A DNA stretch of 64,000 nucleotides from Trissonchulus latispiculum (lineage: Eukaryota > Nematoda > Enoplea > Enoplida > Ironidae). This document shows, piece after piece, positions 35,391 through 46,755 of the stretch. Location: contig JASAND010021971.1 of assembly GCA_030248195.1 (NCBI GenBank), forward strand, positions 1 through 64,000. The letters are read 5' to 3'. The notes under the pieces were generated by a model. It saw only the letters and a list, made by a program, of their open reading frames with translations. It was not told the DNA's origin and made no database searches. Both the position numbers and the translations under genes were made by a program. The number at the start of each line of letters is the position of its first letter. The stretch's first letter is position 1.

Positions 35391-35891
35391 TGTGGGATAA
35401 TATCTACTGGCTGACATACTTCATAAAGAAATACGCACTGACGCGATTAGCTCATTTGCATAACAATGTAATTTGCATATTTTACAATGTTTGGTTGAAA
35501 AGTCAGTTAGTCGCGTCAGTCGGGGGCAGTTATATAGTCGGGTGTTGTCGGTTGCTCGGGTAGGTTGTTTGGGGCCAGGTTTAAGTGTCGTGGGAGCGGG
35601 TAACGCCCTCCCTTTCTACGCTCTTCTTTCCTATATCGTGTTTCTCTGTGTCCCCTTTTGCCTTTATATTTTCTGTGTTACAGTCTGAGTAAGTATTTGT
35701 ATTTGTCATAGTAAAAGTCTAGCGGTTATTCTGTTATTAGCTGTAGGGACCGGCTCCTCCTATTCTCGGCTCTTTCTCTATCTTCTCTCATCTCGCTAGA
35801 ACTTGATATCACACACTGAACACCTATCTGCAATCATTTATTGAAGTCCGACACAGTAGTTTATCACAGAGGATACGTACAGTACCTCACA
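35391..35891 (+). repeat. 3' LTR
   Basis: 501 bp, TGTGGGAT...CCTCACA, preceded by the purine tract GGAAAAGAGGGGG (about 35372-35386) that would prime plus-strand DNA. It is followed by the GAAT target duplication at 35892-35895. Confidence 0.92.
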
Positions 35892-35895
35892 GAAT

Positions 35896-36765
35896 GATCG
35901 TATTTTCCACAACCTACTTCAGAGAAAGTTTCATTAGCAAGAAGTAACAAAAATTGGTTTATAAATGAGTAAGCCTTTTACAGCCACCTCACCCCAGTCG
36001 GTGCTCCGGTTAGGGGTAGTGCCAGCTTAGAACGTATGCATTTTTGAAGGAAGGCGATACGGACACTGAATAATTGTTCTGCACGGCGTCAGTACGTCCA
36101 TTACGTCCACCGTAGTGGAGGTGCTGTGGTAGCTCCACCAGACAGGCGGCCACCACTTGACAATCTCGGTAAATTGCCTAGGGAATTTTTGAACTACACC
36201 CTAGGGTGCTAGAGCTTATTTTTCGTTCAAGCTTTAGACTTAACATGATCCTCCACTTGTAGCACAGTAAGAAACCACTGCGCTTCATGAGGCTCAACTG
36301 GGTAAGTTTTCTACAGTTACACACATACTCTCTGCAACATTTTGCTTTAGTTTCCCCAGACGTGTTGCGCCCAGCTTGTGTTTAGCAGAAAATCGGTTGC
36401 ACCCAATCTGAATGCACGCAGGCTTGTTTAGATGAAACACCATGGTTGGGTGGGACCTTAGTTTGAACACGAAGCCTACTAGGTTTACCTTCACCAGTCG
36501 ATGAAGGATACAATTACTTTTAGAGTTTATGAATGCTCATTGTGGAGAAATTAGTTCCTTTTCGAGTCGATGCGTGGTAGTCCCGATCTCAGCAAAACAA
36601 GCTACCAAAAGGATTATAGCAGTATTCTGCAAAGCTAGATTTTTTAATGGATTGATTAACGCTTAATGGATTGTTCAGAAAGAGTAATTGGTTGAATTGG
36701 GTGACGTGTCTAATTATTCAAATTTATGCTTCAAATTAACCAGCTTTAGGATTATGTAAATAAGT
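35896..36765. other. Non-coding, no gene seen
   Basis: Between the LTR element and the second cysteine-rich gene. The 35980-36200 part is GC-richer (AGTCGGTGCTCCGGTTAGGGG, CCGTAGTGGAGGTGCTGTGG) and may be a SINE fragment, but I found no second copy to prove it. Confidence 0.35.
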
Positions 36766-36872
36766 CAATTAATTTACTGCCCCATTTATTAACGGTTTTT
36801 GGCAAATTATCTACAGCCATCCAGAGACCATCTCAGGGCAAAATAATAGGAAGGAACCCACTTTCAAACGAA
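36766..36872 (+). promoter_or_regulatory. Conserved upstream block of the 12-cysteine gene 2
   Basis: The counterpart of 9122-9222. It keeps CATTTATTAACGG, CAAATTATCT, GCCATCCAGAGACC and CTCAGGGCAAAATAA in the same order, ending about 33 bases before the ATG at 36905. Confidence 0.55.
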
Positions 36873-36904
36873 CTAGCACTTAGTTAGGTTGTATATTTGG
36901 CGAA

Positions 36905-37267
36905 ATGTTGAAGTGGTTGTGCTTTAGTCTTGTTTTTCGGTCTCTGCTCGCTTTCTACTTTGGACCCAACTTTGAAACTGACAGCATTCACACCCAACGT
37001 GGAACTACCGGCGAATGTCAAGAAGACGTGGACTGTGTGCCGTGGGGCGGTGAGACCACAGAGTGTGGATTTTCGGTGGAAGTAAGAATTCGTTTCTGCC
37101 TGTGCGGTACTGGTTATCGTCATGATGGGCTCACCTGCGTCCCCGATCCGGAGCAGTGTAGAAGCGACGAAGAATGTGGACCCGACGAAGCCTGCTGTTA
37201 CCAAGACATAACAGGCTTTACAGTTACCGAAAAGTACTGTCAATCGACCGCCGACTATATCTGTTAG
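36905..37267 (+). CDS. Small secreted cysteine-rich protein 2
   Basis: 120 aa, single exon, paralogue of the protein at 9262-9588. An N-terminal signal peptide (LKWLCFSLVFRSLLAFYF) is followed by a 12-residue insertion before the first mature cysteine. All 12 cysteines align, with shared PWGGETTECG, CGTGYRHD and CVPDPEQCRSDEEC. The paralogues differ most in the signal peptide, the insertion and the segment after CC, as expected for diversifying secreted proteins. It converges on collagen B, whereas gene 1 follows collagen A in the same direction. The duplication therefore did not simply copy one collagen-plus-cysteine-rich block in one orientation. Function unknown. Confidence 0.82.
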   Translation: MLKWLCFSLVFRSLLAFYFGPNFETDSIHTQRGTTGECQEDVDCVPWGGETTECGFSVEVRIRFCLCGTGYRHDGLTCVPDPEQCRSDEECGPDEACCYQDITGFTVTEKYCQSTADYIC

Positions 37268-38011
37268 CCTTCTTATGTCTTGTGAAACGTTTAGTAAATT
37301 TAGTGCATCAGTCGGTTAACACAAATACGGATGTCCAGGGTTGATCTAAGGTGCTTTTCAGGAAACAGTTACGGAGGGGGGATCGCTTGTTGGCCGATTT
37401 TTCAACCATTTCCCATTTTGCTCATTTCCAGATATTTTGTAGTGTACATGGCATATTTGAACGAGTTTATAAACCTTAAGACAGGTCTCTCTACGGTTGG
37501 TGAGTAATTTTAGCTCAAAGTGAAGCTCTGCGTGTGTTGTAAACATAGGAAACTAAAAAAGTAATGATGTTCTAAAGGAGTGGGTTCTAAAACGAAATAT
37601 CTCAAATCTGGTCACGCAAATAATAAGTGTGTATCTATTTAGCTTTTTAAAAATCGATTCTGCAGTATTTTCTTTTCCCAACCGAAGACCTCTTTTGACC
37701 AGAGAAACTATAATGTACTTCCCATTCTCCTTCTCCGTTTTATGAGGCGGACAATCAGCCTGCAGAGGCTTTACAATCAAACGTTTAGATGAACGTGGTG
37801 GATACACACCAATCATGCGCCCTAGCAACACAAATAAGCGAAACTTTCTTTATTGATAACAATTGTACAAAAATAACTAATATTTAGACATGCTGGCGGA
37901 ACATGCTAATCCTAATTGTCGAATTAGTCTAAGAATCTACAGGAAACCCATGATAAACGTTGTCATCATTATCAGTCCAAAACCAAAGCTCAACTATTTA
38001 AATAGCTAAGT
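37268..38011. other. Convergent intergenic spacer
   Basis: The shared 3' flank of the cysteine-rich gene 2 (plus) and collagen B (minus). No further gene is seen; the minus frame at 37553-37831 is featureless. Confidence 0.4.
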
Positions 38012-40378
38012 TTATCGTCGAGTACCATCCTCAAAGAAGACACCACCATCCAGAGCACAATATTTGGGACAGATACCGGGTTCGCCAGGAGGACCGGGAG
38101 GACCAGGTGGCCCAGGAGGTCCAGGTGGTCCGTCGTCTCCGGGGTTTCCGTTCGAGCCAGGCGGTCCCTTGTTTCCTGGGTTTCCTGGTCGTCCGTCTTG
38201 TCCGGGATTCCCGTCGGGGCCAGGAGGTCCATTCGGTCCGGGTTCTCCGGGTCCACCGGGTTCACCGGGCAGGGCAGGAGTGCTCGGAGCCGGAGTTCCT
38301 GGTTCGCCTCGAGGTCCATCTGGTCCAGGAGGTCCTCGTGGTCCCTGAGGTCCGGGGCCGCCAGGTTGACCTGGAGTACCATCGCTACCAGGAGAGCCGG
38401 GGTTTCCGGGAGTACCGGGATCACCTAACGATAGAAAACATTGAAATTCACGACCAAATAAGTGTGTGCAAACTTTGCACTTTGAAAAACTTTTACCAAT
38501 AGCCACTATACGGATATCATTCGAAATCTCTTAATGAGTTGAACAACTTTTTCATAGAACGAACTCTTAAAAATGCTAATGATAATAATGATAATAATGA
38601 TACTTAAAATGATAATTTTATGCAAGAAAATTTCTAGAAATAGTTTAAATGTATATTATCACAATTGGCAACTGAAGAGTAAATTACGTGACGGATTGAG
38701 CCTCAGCTGTTCAAAAGAAGCAAAACTGCACAAAACTGGATCAATCAACAAATCTCACCAGGAGGTCCAATGGGACCGGGTTCACCAGGAGGTCCAGGCG
38801 GACAGGGTCGGCAAGGAGGTGGAGTTGCGACTTCCCCGCAGAGCGCGGAGGGGCGACCAGGGAATCCTGGATATCCGGGCCGTCCGGGAATTCCGTGATC
38901 GCCGGGAGTTCCCGGAGGTCCGGGTGGTCCGGGCTCACCGGGTTGGCAACAGTCTGAAATAGAGAAATACCATTCAACGGTTTTTGATTAAATAACAAAA
39001 ATAAATATTAATAAATAATTATTGGCTAAAAATCAACCATAGCAAATGTAAAGATTATTACAGAATGCAGCTTTTTCTTTCTACAATTTTTATTCCATAA
39101 CATTATGGGTGATTAAAACTCAATTATTCTCGACAAGACAGTTCATACTCTGATCTGTTGTGTAGGTTACTTTTGTCTATTTTTTGGCGGGAATAATTTG
39201 TAGGTACAGTCCATACCTTCACAGCCAGAAGCTTGTCTCTTTGAGATAGTCTTGTTAGAGGCCATCATTGGATCTGGGAATCGGAACGAGCTCGCTTCGA
39301 TGATCACATCCTTCGCTGCTGACTGAAAATAAACATAGAAATTAGATGCAAAATAAAAGCTAGCTATTGGATACAAAACTACTACTGTACGCTAGTGTCG
39401 AGTATGAAACTCTGGTGCTAAGTTCACTGTATGAATCTAATCAACATACTGACCTGGCTAATATGTTAATTAATATTAATTTAATTTGACATTAATTTGT
39501 AATTTCGTCTAGGAGCCTTACACTTCGTCGGTAAACTTGGCCCTCCTCAGACTACGTGCACCCTCCTGTACCATACCTGCTGCCGCGAGTTCAGGAGAAC
39601 GAAAATTGTAAGTTTTGAATATTAGTTACAGTCACGCCCATAGTCTACTAGTGTAAGGGAAGCAGGCACAGGAAAGATTTATAAGTCTGATATGGGAGTT
39701 CAGCTGATGGCCCTGTGATGTAGTGGGTTAGCACGTCTGTCCCGGGATCAGAAGGGCCGTGGTTCGAACCCCGGCTGGGCCAATTCTTTTTACTTTCAAT
39801 GGTAAGTGAAACGCTGAATCTTCTCCCTCTTCCCTTCTCACTTCTAGGTCCTGGTTTCGTGGGTACGAGTTTAAGTGCCTGACGCCTCCCGTTCGCGCTT
39901 GCCCTCGGTTTCTTCTTGGTCTTGGTCCACCAGCCTTGGCAGAAGCGCTACACTAGCAGCTATTAAAAGCAATGATTATATTCTAGCCGGCCACATACAT
40001 AGCAACATTGCCAAGCAGATGTGGCAGATTTGCCCAGGCTGATTAGAATGTTTAATGAGTGAGTGAAGTGAAAGACATTTTTAGTGACATTTTTTCTGGT
40101 TTCTATTTAATTTCTATTCTCTATTTCAATTTCTATTAGTGCTTCATTATTATTTATTCATTACTTTTCGATACGAAGTCAAAATCTTCAACAGCACTTA
40201 CATGGCAGAATCGGATATCCCGTGACACTGTGTCCTGCATGTACTTGACATAGTTTAGAACTACGGGGAGGGTGATGGCCACGGAAAAGATGGACACTAG
40301 ACTGAAGGCCACGGCAGTGTAGGACACAAACTTGTAGGCCTTCTCGCGGTGACCGTCCTCCATAATTAGCTGAGTCAT
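38012..40378 (-). CDS. Nematode cuticle collagen, gene B
   Basis: Minus-strand paralogue of A with the same exon lengths: 40378-40202 (177 nt), 39322-39217 (106), 38953-38759 (195) and 38424-38012 (413), giving 296 aa. The N-terminal domain is nearly identical to A ([18 protein letters not shown]). Exon 2 differs slightly ([13 protein letters not shown]). The Gly-X-Y domains have the same interruption ([13 protein letters not shown]) and the same ending ([19 protein letters not shown]). All junctions are GT-AG. A splice acceptor TTTCAG precedes TTTGCAACAGTC just upstream of the start, as in A, implying a 5'-UTR intron. It is transcribed away from gene C, with 1.24 kb between their starts. Confidence 0.94.
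39709..39782 (+). mobile_element. tRNA-like SINE head (Pro-like) in intron 1 of collagen B
   Basis: GGCCCTGTGATGTAGTGGG...GGTTCGAACCCCGG...CTGGGCCA pairs at six of seven acceptor positions and has a good T arm. The anticodon arm has an inner T-T mismatch and C instead of T at position 33. GC-rich non-tRNA sequence follows to about 39960. A tRNA-derived SINE is likelier than a working tRNA. It lies in antisense orientation within the intron. Confidence 0.5.
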
Positions 40379-41504
40379 GTTATTAAGACTGTTGCAAACT
40401 GAAACTGAAATAGAAAATTTTAAAAAGTTTGATCCTGACTTGTTTTTCGCTTTAGTTTTACTTTGCAAACGTTGTACGACTTGAATCAGAGAACTTTGAT
40501 GTCACAAGTTTTTTATGACAGCGGGTGTACTTAATTCGTATGGGGTCAAGTCGTCAATGCTTCAGTGAGAAAGTAAAAGTAATTTTTCGTGAGAGGAAAA
40601 GTCAAGTCTTGTTGCAATTTACTAGTTTTTATGGGAAATTTTAATTCGATTTCTGGCAAACATTTGCACTCTCCCATTAGGCTCCAATTATCAAATTAGA
40701 TATTTAAACATCAAATTGGAATTAGATTAAAATTAAAGCAATGCCAACACACAAATAAAAAATTGGTTAATTGCAGCTTTAGCCACAAAGTAAAATATAA
40801 ACTTGTGCAAGTTTAGGATAGGGTAGAGCCATGCTTCAACTGAAGCAAAATTCCTATAAGTGAACTAATTAGCAACTGAAATATTTTGATCCTTTAATAT
40901 CAGCTCTGCAATTTTAGCCGCTGAAGCGTTGCCGTTTTAAGATCTCTCAAAAACACAAGAATGCATCTAGGCTTGACTCGTTTGCCTTCTTATTCAAACT
41001 AAAAACCTTTCATCAAATTCTTTCAATTAAACCCCTTCTTTAAAAAACTGAAGTTTACTACAAATCACAGGGGAAACAGGAAATTTGTAGTGAAAAAAGA
41101 TTTCTCTAGATGAGATAGCTGATAATTGGGGCAAAAAGGAATCCAGAAACTTTTCCAGAGAGTCTTTGTTTTTGTCTGGTTTTCAAGTGCACAAATCATT
41201 TATGGCTGTTTAATTACAGAAAACAAAACATGATTCAAAACGGTAGGAGACACTTTTCAACGATGATACGGTGCTTTGATTTTTCTAGAAATCATTTTTT
41301 ATCCGCTGCTCCTTTCTTCGTTTCACTACACAGTGATCCTGTTAGGCGTTTTTCCGACGATGGAGTGCAGAAATTTTCGCACCACTAAACCCTATGGTCG
41401 CTGGCCCGCATAGGAAGATACTAAACTAGAGTTAATAACCTAATTCGAAGTAGCGTGCTCACTCTATCATTACTAAATAAAATTCGGGCCCTCTACGTCA
41501 TTCC
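40379..41504. promoter_or_regulatory. Divergent spacer between collagens B and C
   Basis: 1.1 kb of AT-rich DNA that must hold the B promoter and 5'-UTR exon (on the minus strand) and the control region of C. I see no coding sequence. Unlike the A upstream region, the two sides here are not inverted copies of each other. Confidence 0.5.
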
Positions 41505-41512
41505 TATATATA
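41505..41512 (+). promoter_or_regulatory. TATA box of collagen C
   Basis: TATATATA (in CCTATATATAGG) lies about 110 bases before the ATG. An initiator-like ATCACAGTT follows about 25-30 bases downstream. Confidence 0.65.
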
Positions 41513-41615
41513 GGAGACAGGATCTAAGATAATCACAGTTTTCCAGAAATCAGTCAGAGCAAAGTTTTGAGGCCATCCGCAAAGTTGTTTGTCTGTTCTA
41601 ACTTTTCCCTATAAA

Positions 41616-43692
41616 ATGGAGGACGGTCATCGAGAGAAGGCCTACAAGTTTGTGTCCTACACTGCCGTCGCCTTCAGTCTAGTGTCCATCTTTTCCGTGG
41701 CCATCACCCTCCCCGTGGTCCTCAACTATGTCAAATACATGCAGGTCACAGTTTCAAGGGATATCCAATTCTGCCATGTAAGTGTATCCCGTTCCTGAAC
41801 TGTTAAGGTTTCAGTGGACTTCTGTTAAATATCAGTATTTCAGCGCAATAAACAAATTTTAACGTCCGAGGGTGTGGCTCAGTGGTTGAGCTTTCTGCTG
41901 AAGGTCCAAAACTTGGCTATTCGATTCCTACCCTGGACACTTTTCTTCACATCTTTCAATCCTGATTTCGACCTTTAGCACTTCTGTATTAGTTTAGTGT
42001 GCGAGCATGTCCATAATTATGGATGTGTTCTTATGCCAAGTCGACTAGGCAACAGGCAAATGATTTGTAAGTAGTCTCGTGTGCTATGTTCTTGGACGGA
42101 CCAGCCTCAGATCTTGAGGGATAAGAATCACTTTATGTAATAACTTTGAATGTCCAAAGCACAGATGAGAATCAGCAACATCAACGAATACTTGATACAG
42201 GCTAAACTAGGGGTCGTTTAAGAAAAGAGTAGAGTAGAGTAAATATTAACTCTTTTATACTGGTTTAACTCCAGTCAAGCTTAACTTTCTCTTATTTAAC
42301 AATTTCACGAAAATGATCCAATTGAATTTGTTTCACTGCGCTTACATTTGTTCTGAAAAGGCACCAGGCAGCAAAGGAACCACTGAAAGCTTTCGTATTT
42401 TTGGTTCAACTGAATTTATGTACAACCAACACTGATAGTGTTACCAAAGCTCTTCTACATGAGCATTTGCCATTTTTGTTCAGTTTGAAACATTAAAATT
42501 GTGATTTTATTTATGCTTCTATTTTCAGTCAGCAGCGAAGGATGTGATCATCGAAGCAAGCTCCTTCCGATTCCCGGATACAATGATGGCCTCAAATAAG
42601 ACTGTCTCGAAGAGACAGCTCTCTGGCTGTGAAGGTATGCAGGAATTTCGAATGACAGTAATTGATACTGCAGCTCCTTTCGAGTCTGAATTTATGATAA
42701 ACTTCAGCTCAGGTCGCCCAAATTGGTCAAATTGAGTCCAGCTTTAGATTTTAACTCAAACCCAGACTGTAGTGACACGTATTTGAAGGGAAATACAGGC
42801 CTCAAAGGCAATTTATGAAATTTTCGTATCCCCATGTAAAGGGACAAGGATCCCTACTTCACGTCGATAAAACGGTTCATTATTATTATTATTATTATTT
42901 ATTATTAATTATTTCAGACTGTTGCCAACCCGGTGAAGCAGGACCACCAGGACCCCCTGGAACCCCTGGACAGCACGGAGTCCCCGGACGGCCCGGATAT
43001 CCAGGATTCCCTGGTCGCCCCTCCGCGCTCTGCGGGGAAGTCGCAACTCCACCTCCTTGCCGACCTTGCCCGCCTGGACCTCCTGGTGAACCCGGTCCCA
43101 TTGGACCTCCTGGTAAGATATTATCCTCATTCATAGAAAGCAATTAAACAATATAATTAATAACTGGTGACTAGGCTGACAATAATTACGTTGAAAATTA
43201 TCTAAACGCTATTCGTTAACTGATGGTTGACTGTTTGCACCAAAACTAATTTTATATTAATTATTGTTCCAAATTTCAGGTGATCCTGGAACACCTGGAA
43301 ACCCCGGGTCTCCTGGCAGCGATGGTACTCCAGGCCAACCTGGCGGCCCCGGACCTCAGGGACCACGAGGACCTCCTGGACCAGACGGGCCTCGAGGCGA
43401 ACCAGGAACTCCGGCTCCAAGCACTCCTGCCCTGCCCGGTGAACCCGGTGGACCCGGAGAACCCGGACCGAATGGACCTCCTGGCCCAGACGGGAATCCC
43501 GGACAAGACGGACGACCAGGAAACCCAGGAAACAAGGGACCACCTGGCTCGAACGGAAACCCCGGAGACGATGGTCCACCCGGACCTCCTGGGCCACCTG
43601 GTCCTCCCGGTCCTCCTGGCGAACCCGGTATTTGTCCCAAATATTGTGCTCTGGATGGTGGTGTCTTCTTTGAGGATGGCACTCGACGATAA
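41616..43692 (+). CDS. Nematode cuticle collagen, gene C
   Basis: Four exons: 41616-41777 (162 nt), 42529-42634 (106), 42918-43112 (195) and 43280-43692 (413), giving 291 aa. The protein begins [13 protein letters not shown], five residues later than the upstream ATG of A and B, which this copy lacks. A TATA box stands directly upstream instead of a splice acceptor. The domain order is as in A. Differences lie mainly in the first Gly-X-Y block ([19 protein letters not shown]). All introns are GT-AG with TTTCAG-like acceptors. Intron 1 contains a family 2 SINE (41863-41990). The near-identical last exon in A, B and C suggests recent duplication or gene conversion. Confidence 0.94.
41863..41990 (+). 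mobile_element. tRNA-derived SINE, family 2, copy 2
   Basis: GTCCGAGGGTGTGGCTCAGTGG...TATTCGATTCCTACCCTGG, then ACACTTTTCTTCACATC and TTTCAATCCTGATTTCGACC, matches 24600-24745 in opposite orientation. It lies in intron 1 of collagen C. Confidence 0.7.
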
Positions 43693-45128
43693 GCTGGAAC
43701 ATTAGCTTACGGTTATTTTTTCGGGATATTAATGCCAATTCGATTCTACTCTTGACACGAACTCAATCCGCATGGGCAGTTTAGATTGGATTTTATTGCT
43801 TTGTATATAGGTACTTGCTCAAAGTAAAGTTATACAGTTTGCTTCATGTTACATCTTTGGGTATGTGGGTAGGGTGCTGTAGTGGTAATTAAGATGGTAC
43901 TATGCATGGCGCGGTTGCAACAAGAGACTTGGACTGATTTCAATTTGTAGAGTTTGCACGCTGTCAAAATTTGAAGAAAAGAAAAGTGTAGGAGGAAATT
44001 CTAAGAACCTGACAGAAAGCGGGAGACAATCGACGGACAAATGGACAGGACAAATTTCAAAAAGCGTTATTTCTTTGGATAGTTTGTTTGATCTAAACGA
44101 CTTTCCAGTGTTGTTGTTCAAGATTCAAAAACCAAAGGATCACAAGCATATACTTGCCTCTTCCCGTAGAGATGAAGGAGCAGATACAGAAGCACCATTT
44201 TTTACAATCAAAGTCCTACTACTTCGCTCAACCTCCCAATCCGCTCCCTGTATGAAAACACAGACCCTAATAAAGATTTAAAAATACCTTGGGTGTCATC
44301 TGTTTCAGCCAGATCCTATCCTATTTAGCTTCATTTAGTTTACAATTCTGAATAAGCATTGAATTAGACTTTAGAGACAGGAGCGGCGGATGTGGTGGAG
44401 TAGAGATCCGACCGGATCCATCATAAGTTTTAATCCTCGTTGACTTGGTCATGAGTTCATCCCCAGTTTGCCGACTGTTAGGTTTGAGTTAAAACTGGTA
44501 AAGACTTCAACACAGGACGCAAAATATGCTCGATAGTCGATAACATCTCAAAGCACCATCGCTTGGTATTGCACTGGAGATTAGGCTATTTCTAGTATGT
44601 TGCTGAGACGTTTGATTCAATATGCATGAATTATGTAGCTCAGCCGTTTTCACATCAGTTTTGAGTTACCAACTCAAAACTACCTAACAGGAATTTCTGT
44701 ACCGTATAGCCAACCTGTCAAATTGAAAACTGTCTTATTCAGTTGATAAGTAACCAAATACATGGAAAGATTTCTCAATGCTTCAACCGATTTTCTAACT
44801 CAATCTAGAAGGACAAAACATTCAATCCAGTGGTCTCTCCAAACGATGAAGTTTTAGATTTTCGAACTTTAAGGGATGGCAATTAGGCGTTTGTGTCTAC
44901 AAAAATGTTCACAATTATGTAACTTATCACTTGATGTAAAATATAGTATACATCCCAACAGTTTCAAAAATCTGATAGGCGGTTTCTATGTACCAATTTT
45001 GACGTTTCGTTCGAGTGATATTAAGCTATTTTGGCAGACAAAATTCTGTCACAGTTGGCATGAAGTTTCAAGCCTGTGTTTTAATCAGAGTGCGAAACGC
45101 TTAAAAGTTCTAGTTCAAGTAAAGTGAC

Positions 45129-45208
45129 AAATTTCAGGCTGCACGCATGCCACCTAGCCTTCTAGCGTTCCTTTAAAAGCTAGGCGACAAGCGTGCAGCC
45201 TGAAATTT
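45129..45208. repeat. 80-nt hairpin of microRNA-precursor size
   Basis: AAATTTCAGGCTGCACGC and its exact complement form the ends. Pairing continues with few mismatches (ATGCCACCTAGCCTT against the complement of AAAAGCTAGGCGACAA), giving arms of about 33 nt and a small loop. It may be a microRNA-like precursor or a very short MITE. Confidence 0.5.
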
Positions 45209-46354
45209 CTACAGCTTATTTGAGTTCAAAGAAAAAAGAAATTTTCAAGAAAGAAAGAAAGAAAACAAGATTGCCCCTATACGGGCATTATTCCGCTGTT
45301 GAGCCATGTAAAATATCATATAACAAAGATTTACGAATTCAGATTTCCTTTTATATGAAATCCGCAGTCGCCACTCCCTTTCAAGCAACTTTGTTTGAAT
45401 GTAGACTCCGCGGCATGAAGTCTTCCGACTTTGGAATTTAGACAACTTATATAGTTCAAGTTTCTGAAATATCCTAAATCCTTTGTCGAAAAAATTCTAG
45501 AATACCGGATCTTGTTGACATAAGATGGTGCTATTAGTTGACCGCGGTTAAGATGGTGCTATTAGTTGACCGCGTTCTGTATTTGTTCAACTCAACTCGA
45601 AAATTGTAATCAGATAAACCTTCTTTATAAAATTTAAAATTGCAGTCAGCTGTGATTTGAACTCAGGTTATTTCGGTGACAGCCTAATGTCTAAATCACT
45701 TCACTTCTGAACTTATGTGATTGCATTAACTGTTTAATAATTCACATTGATTCACGAACAGTGCTGCAAATGAAAATCATAAAGGGTTGAGATTAGCTGA
45801 GGGAGGGCTAAGCTTTTTCCTAAATCTAACTAACCAACAGTTGGTCGTCTGCGAATTTCCATTTCATTTGATACAATTCTGAATGTAATATTATTGCTGA
45901 ATTTCTTGTCTGTAAGTTTCCACTAAGCGATAAATGTTTGCCGAGTATTTGAACTACAAATAACGCCAGAGCGCATTTGTTGAAGTTAAAAAGATTTATA
46001 TCATAAAATTCAATGAGACTTAAGGAATAGATTCGGATTTGATTTTTCCGAAAACTAATAGGGATGCTTTTGTTGCTTTCGGTTGATTCTAAAAAATACA
46101 TATACCAGCCCATGTGTTGAAGATAGGGGAGGCAGTAGAGAATTGCAAGAGCATACATGCATTACATACGCTTAAACCGGGGAATATATTCCGCTCCAGC
46201 GGAATAATAACAAAAAAGAAAGAAAGAAAGCCCTAGGAGTCCCCCAGCTCGCTTGACTTAAGCTTGGCTTCTTTTACTATGCTACGCAACGCATATGTAC
46301 AATGGCAAGGCTTGTGTGTTAAACTGACCTTTATAACAAGAAACTTGACCTTGT

Positions 46355-46457
46355 CTCTTTCTTTCTTTTCTCTTTCTTTCTTTCTTAAAGAAAGAAAGAA
46401 AGAAAGAAAAGAAAAAGAAGGAAAGAAGGAAAGAAAGAAAGAAAGAAAGAAAGAAAC
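46355..46457. repeat. (CTTT)n/(GAAA)n foldback simple repeat
   Basis: A pyrimidine run of CTTT units turns at TTCTTAAAGAA into a purine run of GAAA units, so the tract can fold on itself or form triplex DNA. The frames across it, rich in Phe/Ser or Lys/Glu, are artefacts. Confidence 0.85.
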
Positions 46458-46747
46458 TTTCTTTCCACTTAAATTTGACATTAGCTGTAGTCAGCACGCG
46501 TGCCGCAGAAGAAGGATTCTAGCCTGCTGCATATACAGAGAGAACTGATCCGCGCCTACATGAATAATTATGCGCTACAATCCAAAAAACTGCTTAAAAA
46601 TAAACTAATTACTTTTTGCAGGGATTTGGCTGCATTTCGTCTTACATAAATTTAATTCAAAATTGCATACTACGTGTACTGGCAATAATTTTAGCGTCAC
46701 AGTATATGCAAATGAGGCCATTATAATATGCAAATTAGATTTCGATG

Positions 46748-46755
46748 TATAAAAG
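46748..46755 (+). promoter_or_regulatory. TATA box of the secreted helical-protein gene
   Basis: TATAAAAG, an exact consensus, lies about 35 bases before an initiator-like TCTACAGTTTC. A non-coding first exon ends at 46847 (CAAAG|GTAAGT). Confidence 0.75.

Larger units (their letters stand above)
26264..35891 (+). mobile_element. Non-autonomous 9.6-kb LTR retrotransposon
   Basis: Two LTRs (26264-26798 and 35391-35891) are bounded by TG...CA and flanked by the 4-bp duplication GAAT (26260-26263 and 35892-35895). A tRNA-Arg primer-binding site follows the 5' LTR, and a purine tract precedes the 3' LTR. The interior holds a decayed gag and, over about 5 kb after it, no recognisable protease, reverse transcriptase or integrase. 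It therefore fits a large non-autonomous derivative mobilised in trans. A GC- and G-rich interior, quite unlike its AT-rich surroundings, also marks it as an insertion. Confidence 0.88.
43693..46747. other. Intergenic with a small hairpin and simple repeats
   Basis: No convincing protein gene in 3 kb. It contains an AATAAA near 44268, the 80-nt hairpin at 45129-45208, a 28-bp direct duplication at about 45521-45576, and a possible decayed tRNA-like unit on the minus strand near 45640-45710. A (CTTT)n/(GAAA)n foldback lies at 46355-46457. Frames at 44876-45127 and 45193-45441 are featureless. Confidence 0.4.

Noticed and set aside
39709..39782. Functional tRNA-Pro gene
   Set aside because: Mismatch in the anticodon stem and C at position 33. 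SINE-like sequence follows and it sits in an intron, so I list it as a SINE head instead.
46233..46548. Phe/Ser-rich and Lys/Glu-rich frames
   Set aside because: Translation of a (CTTT)n/(GAAA)n simple repeat.
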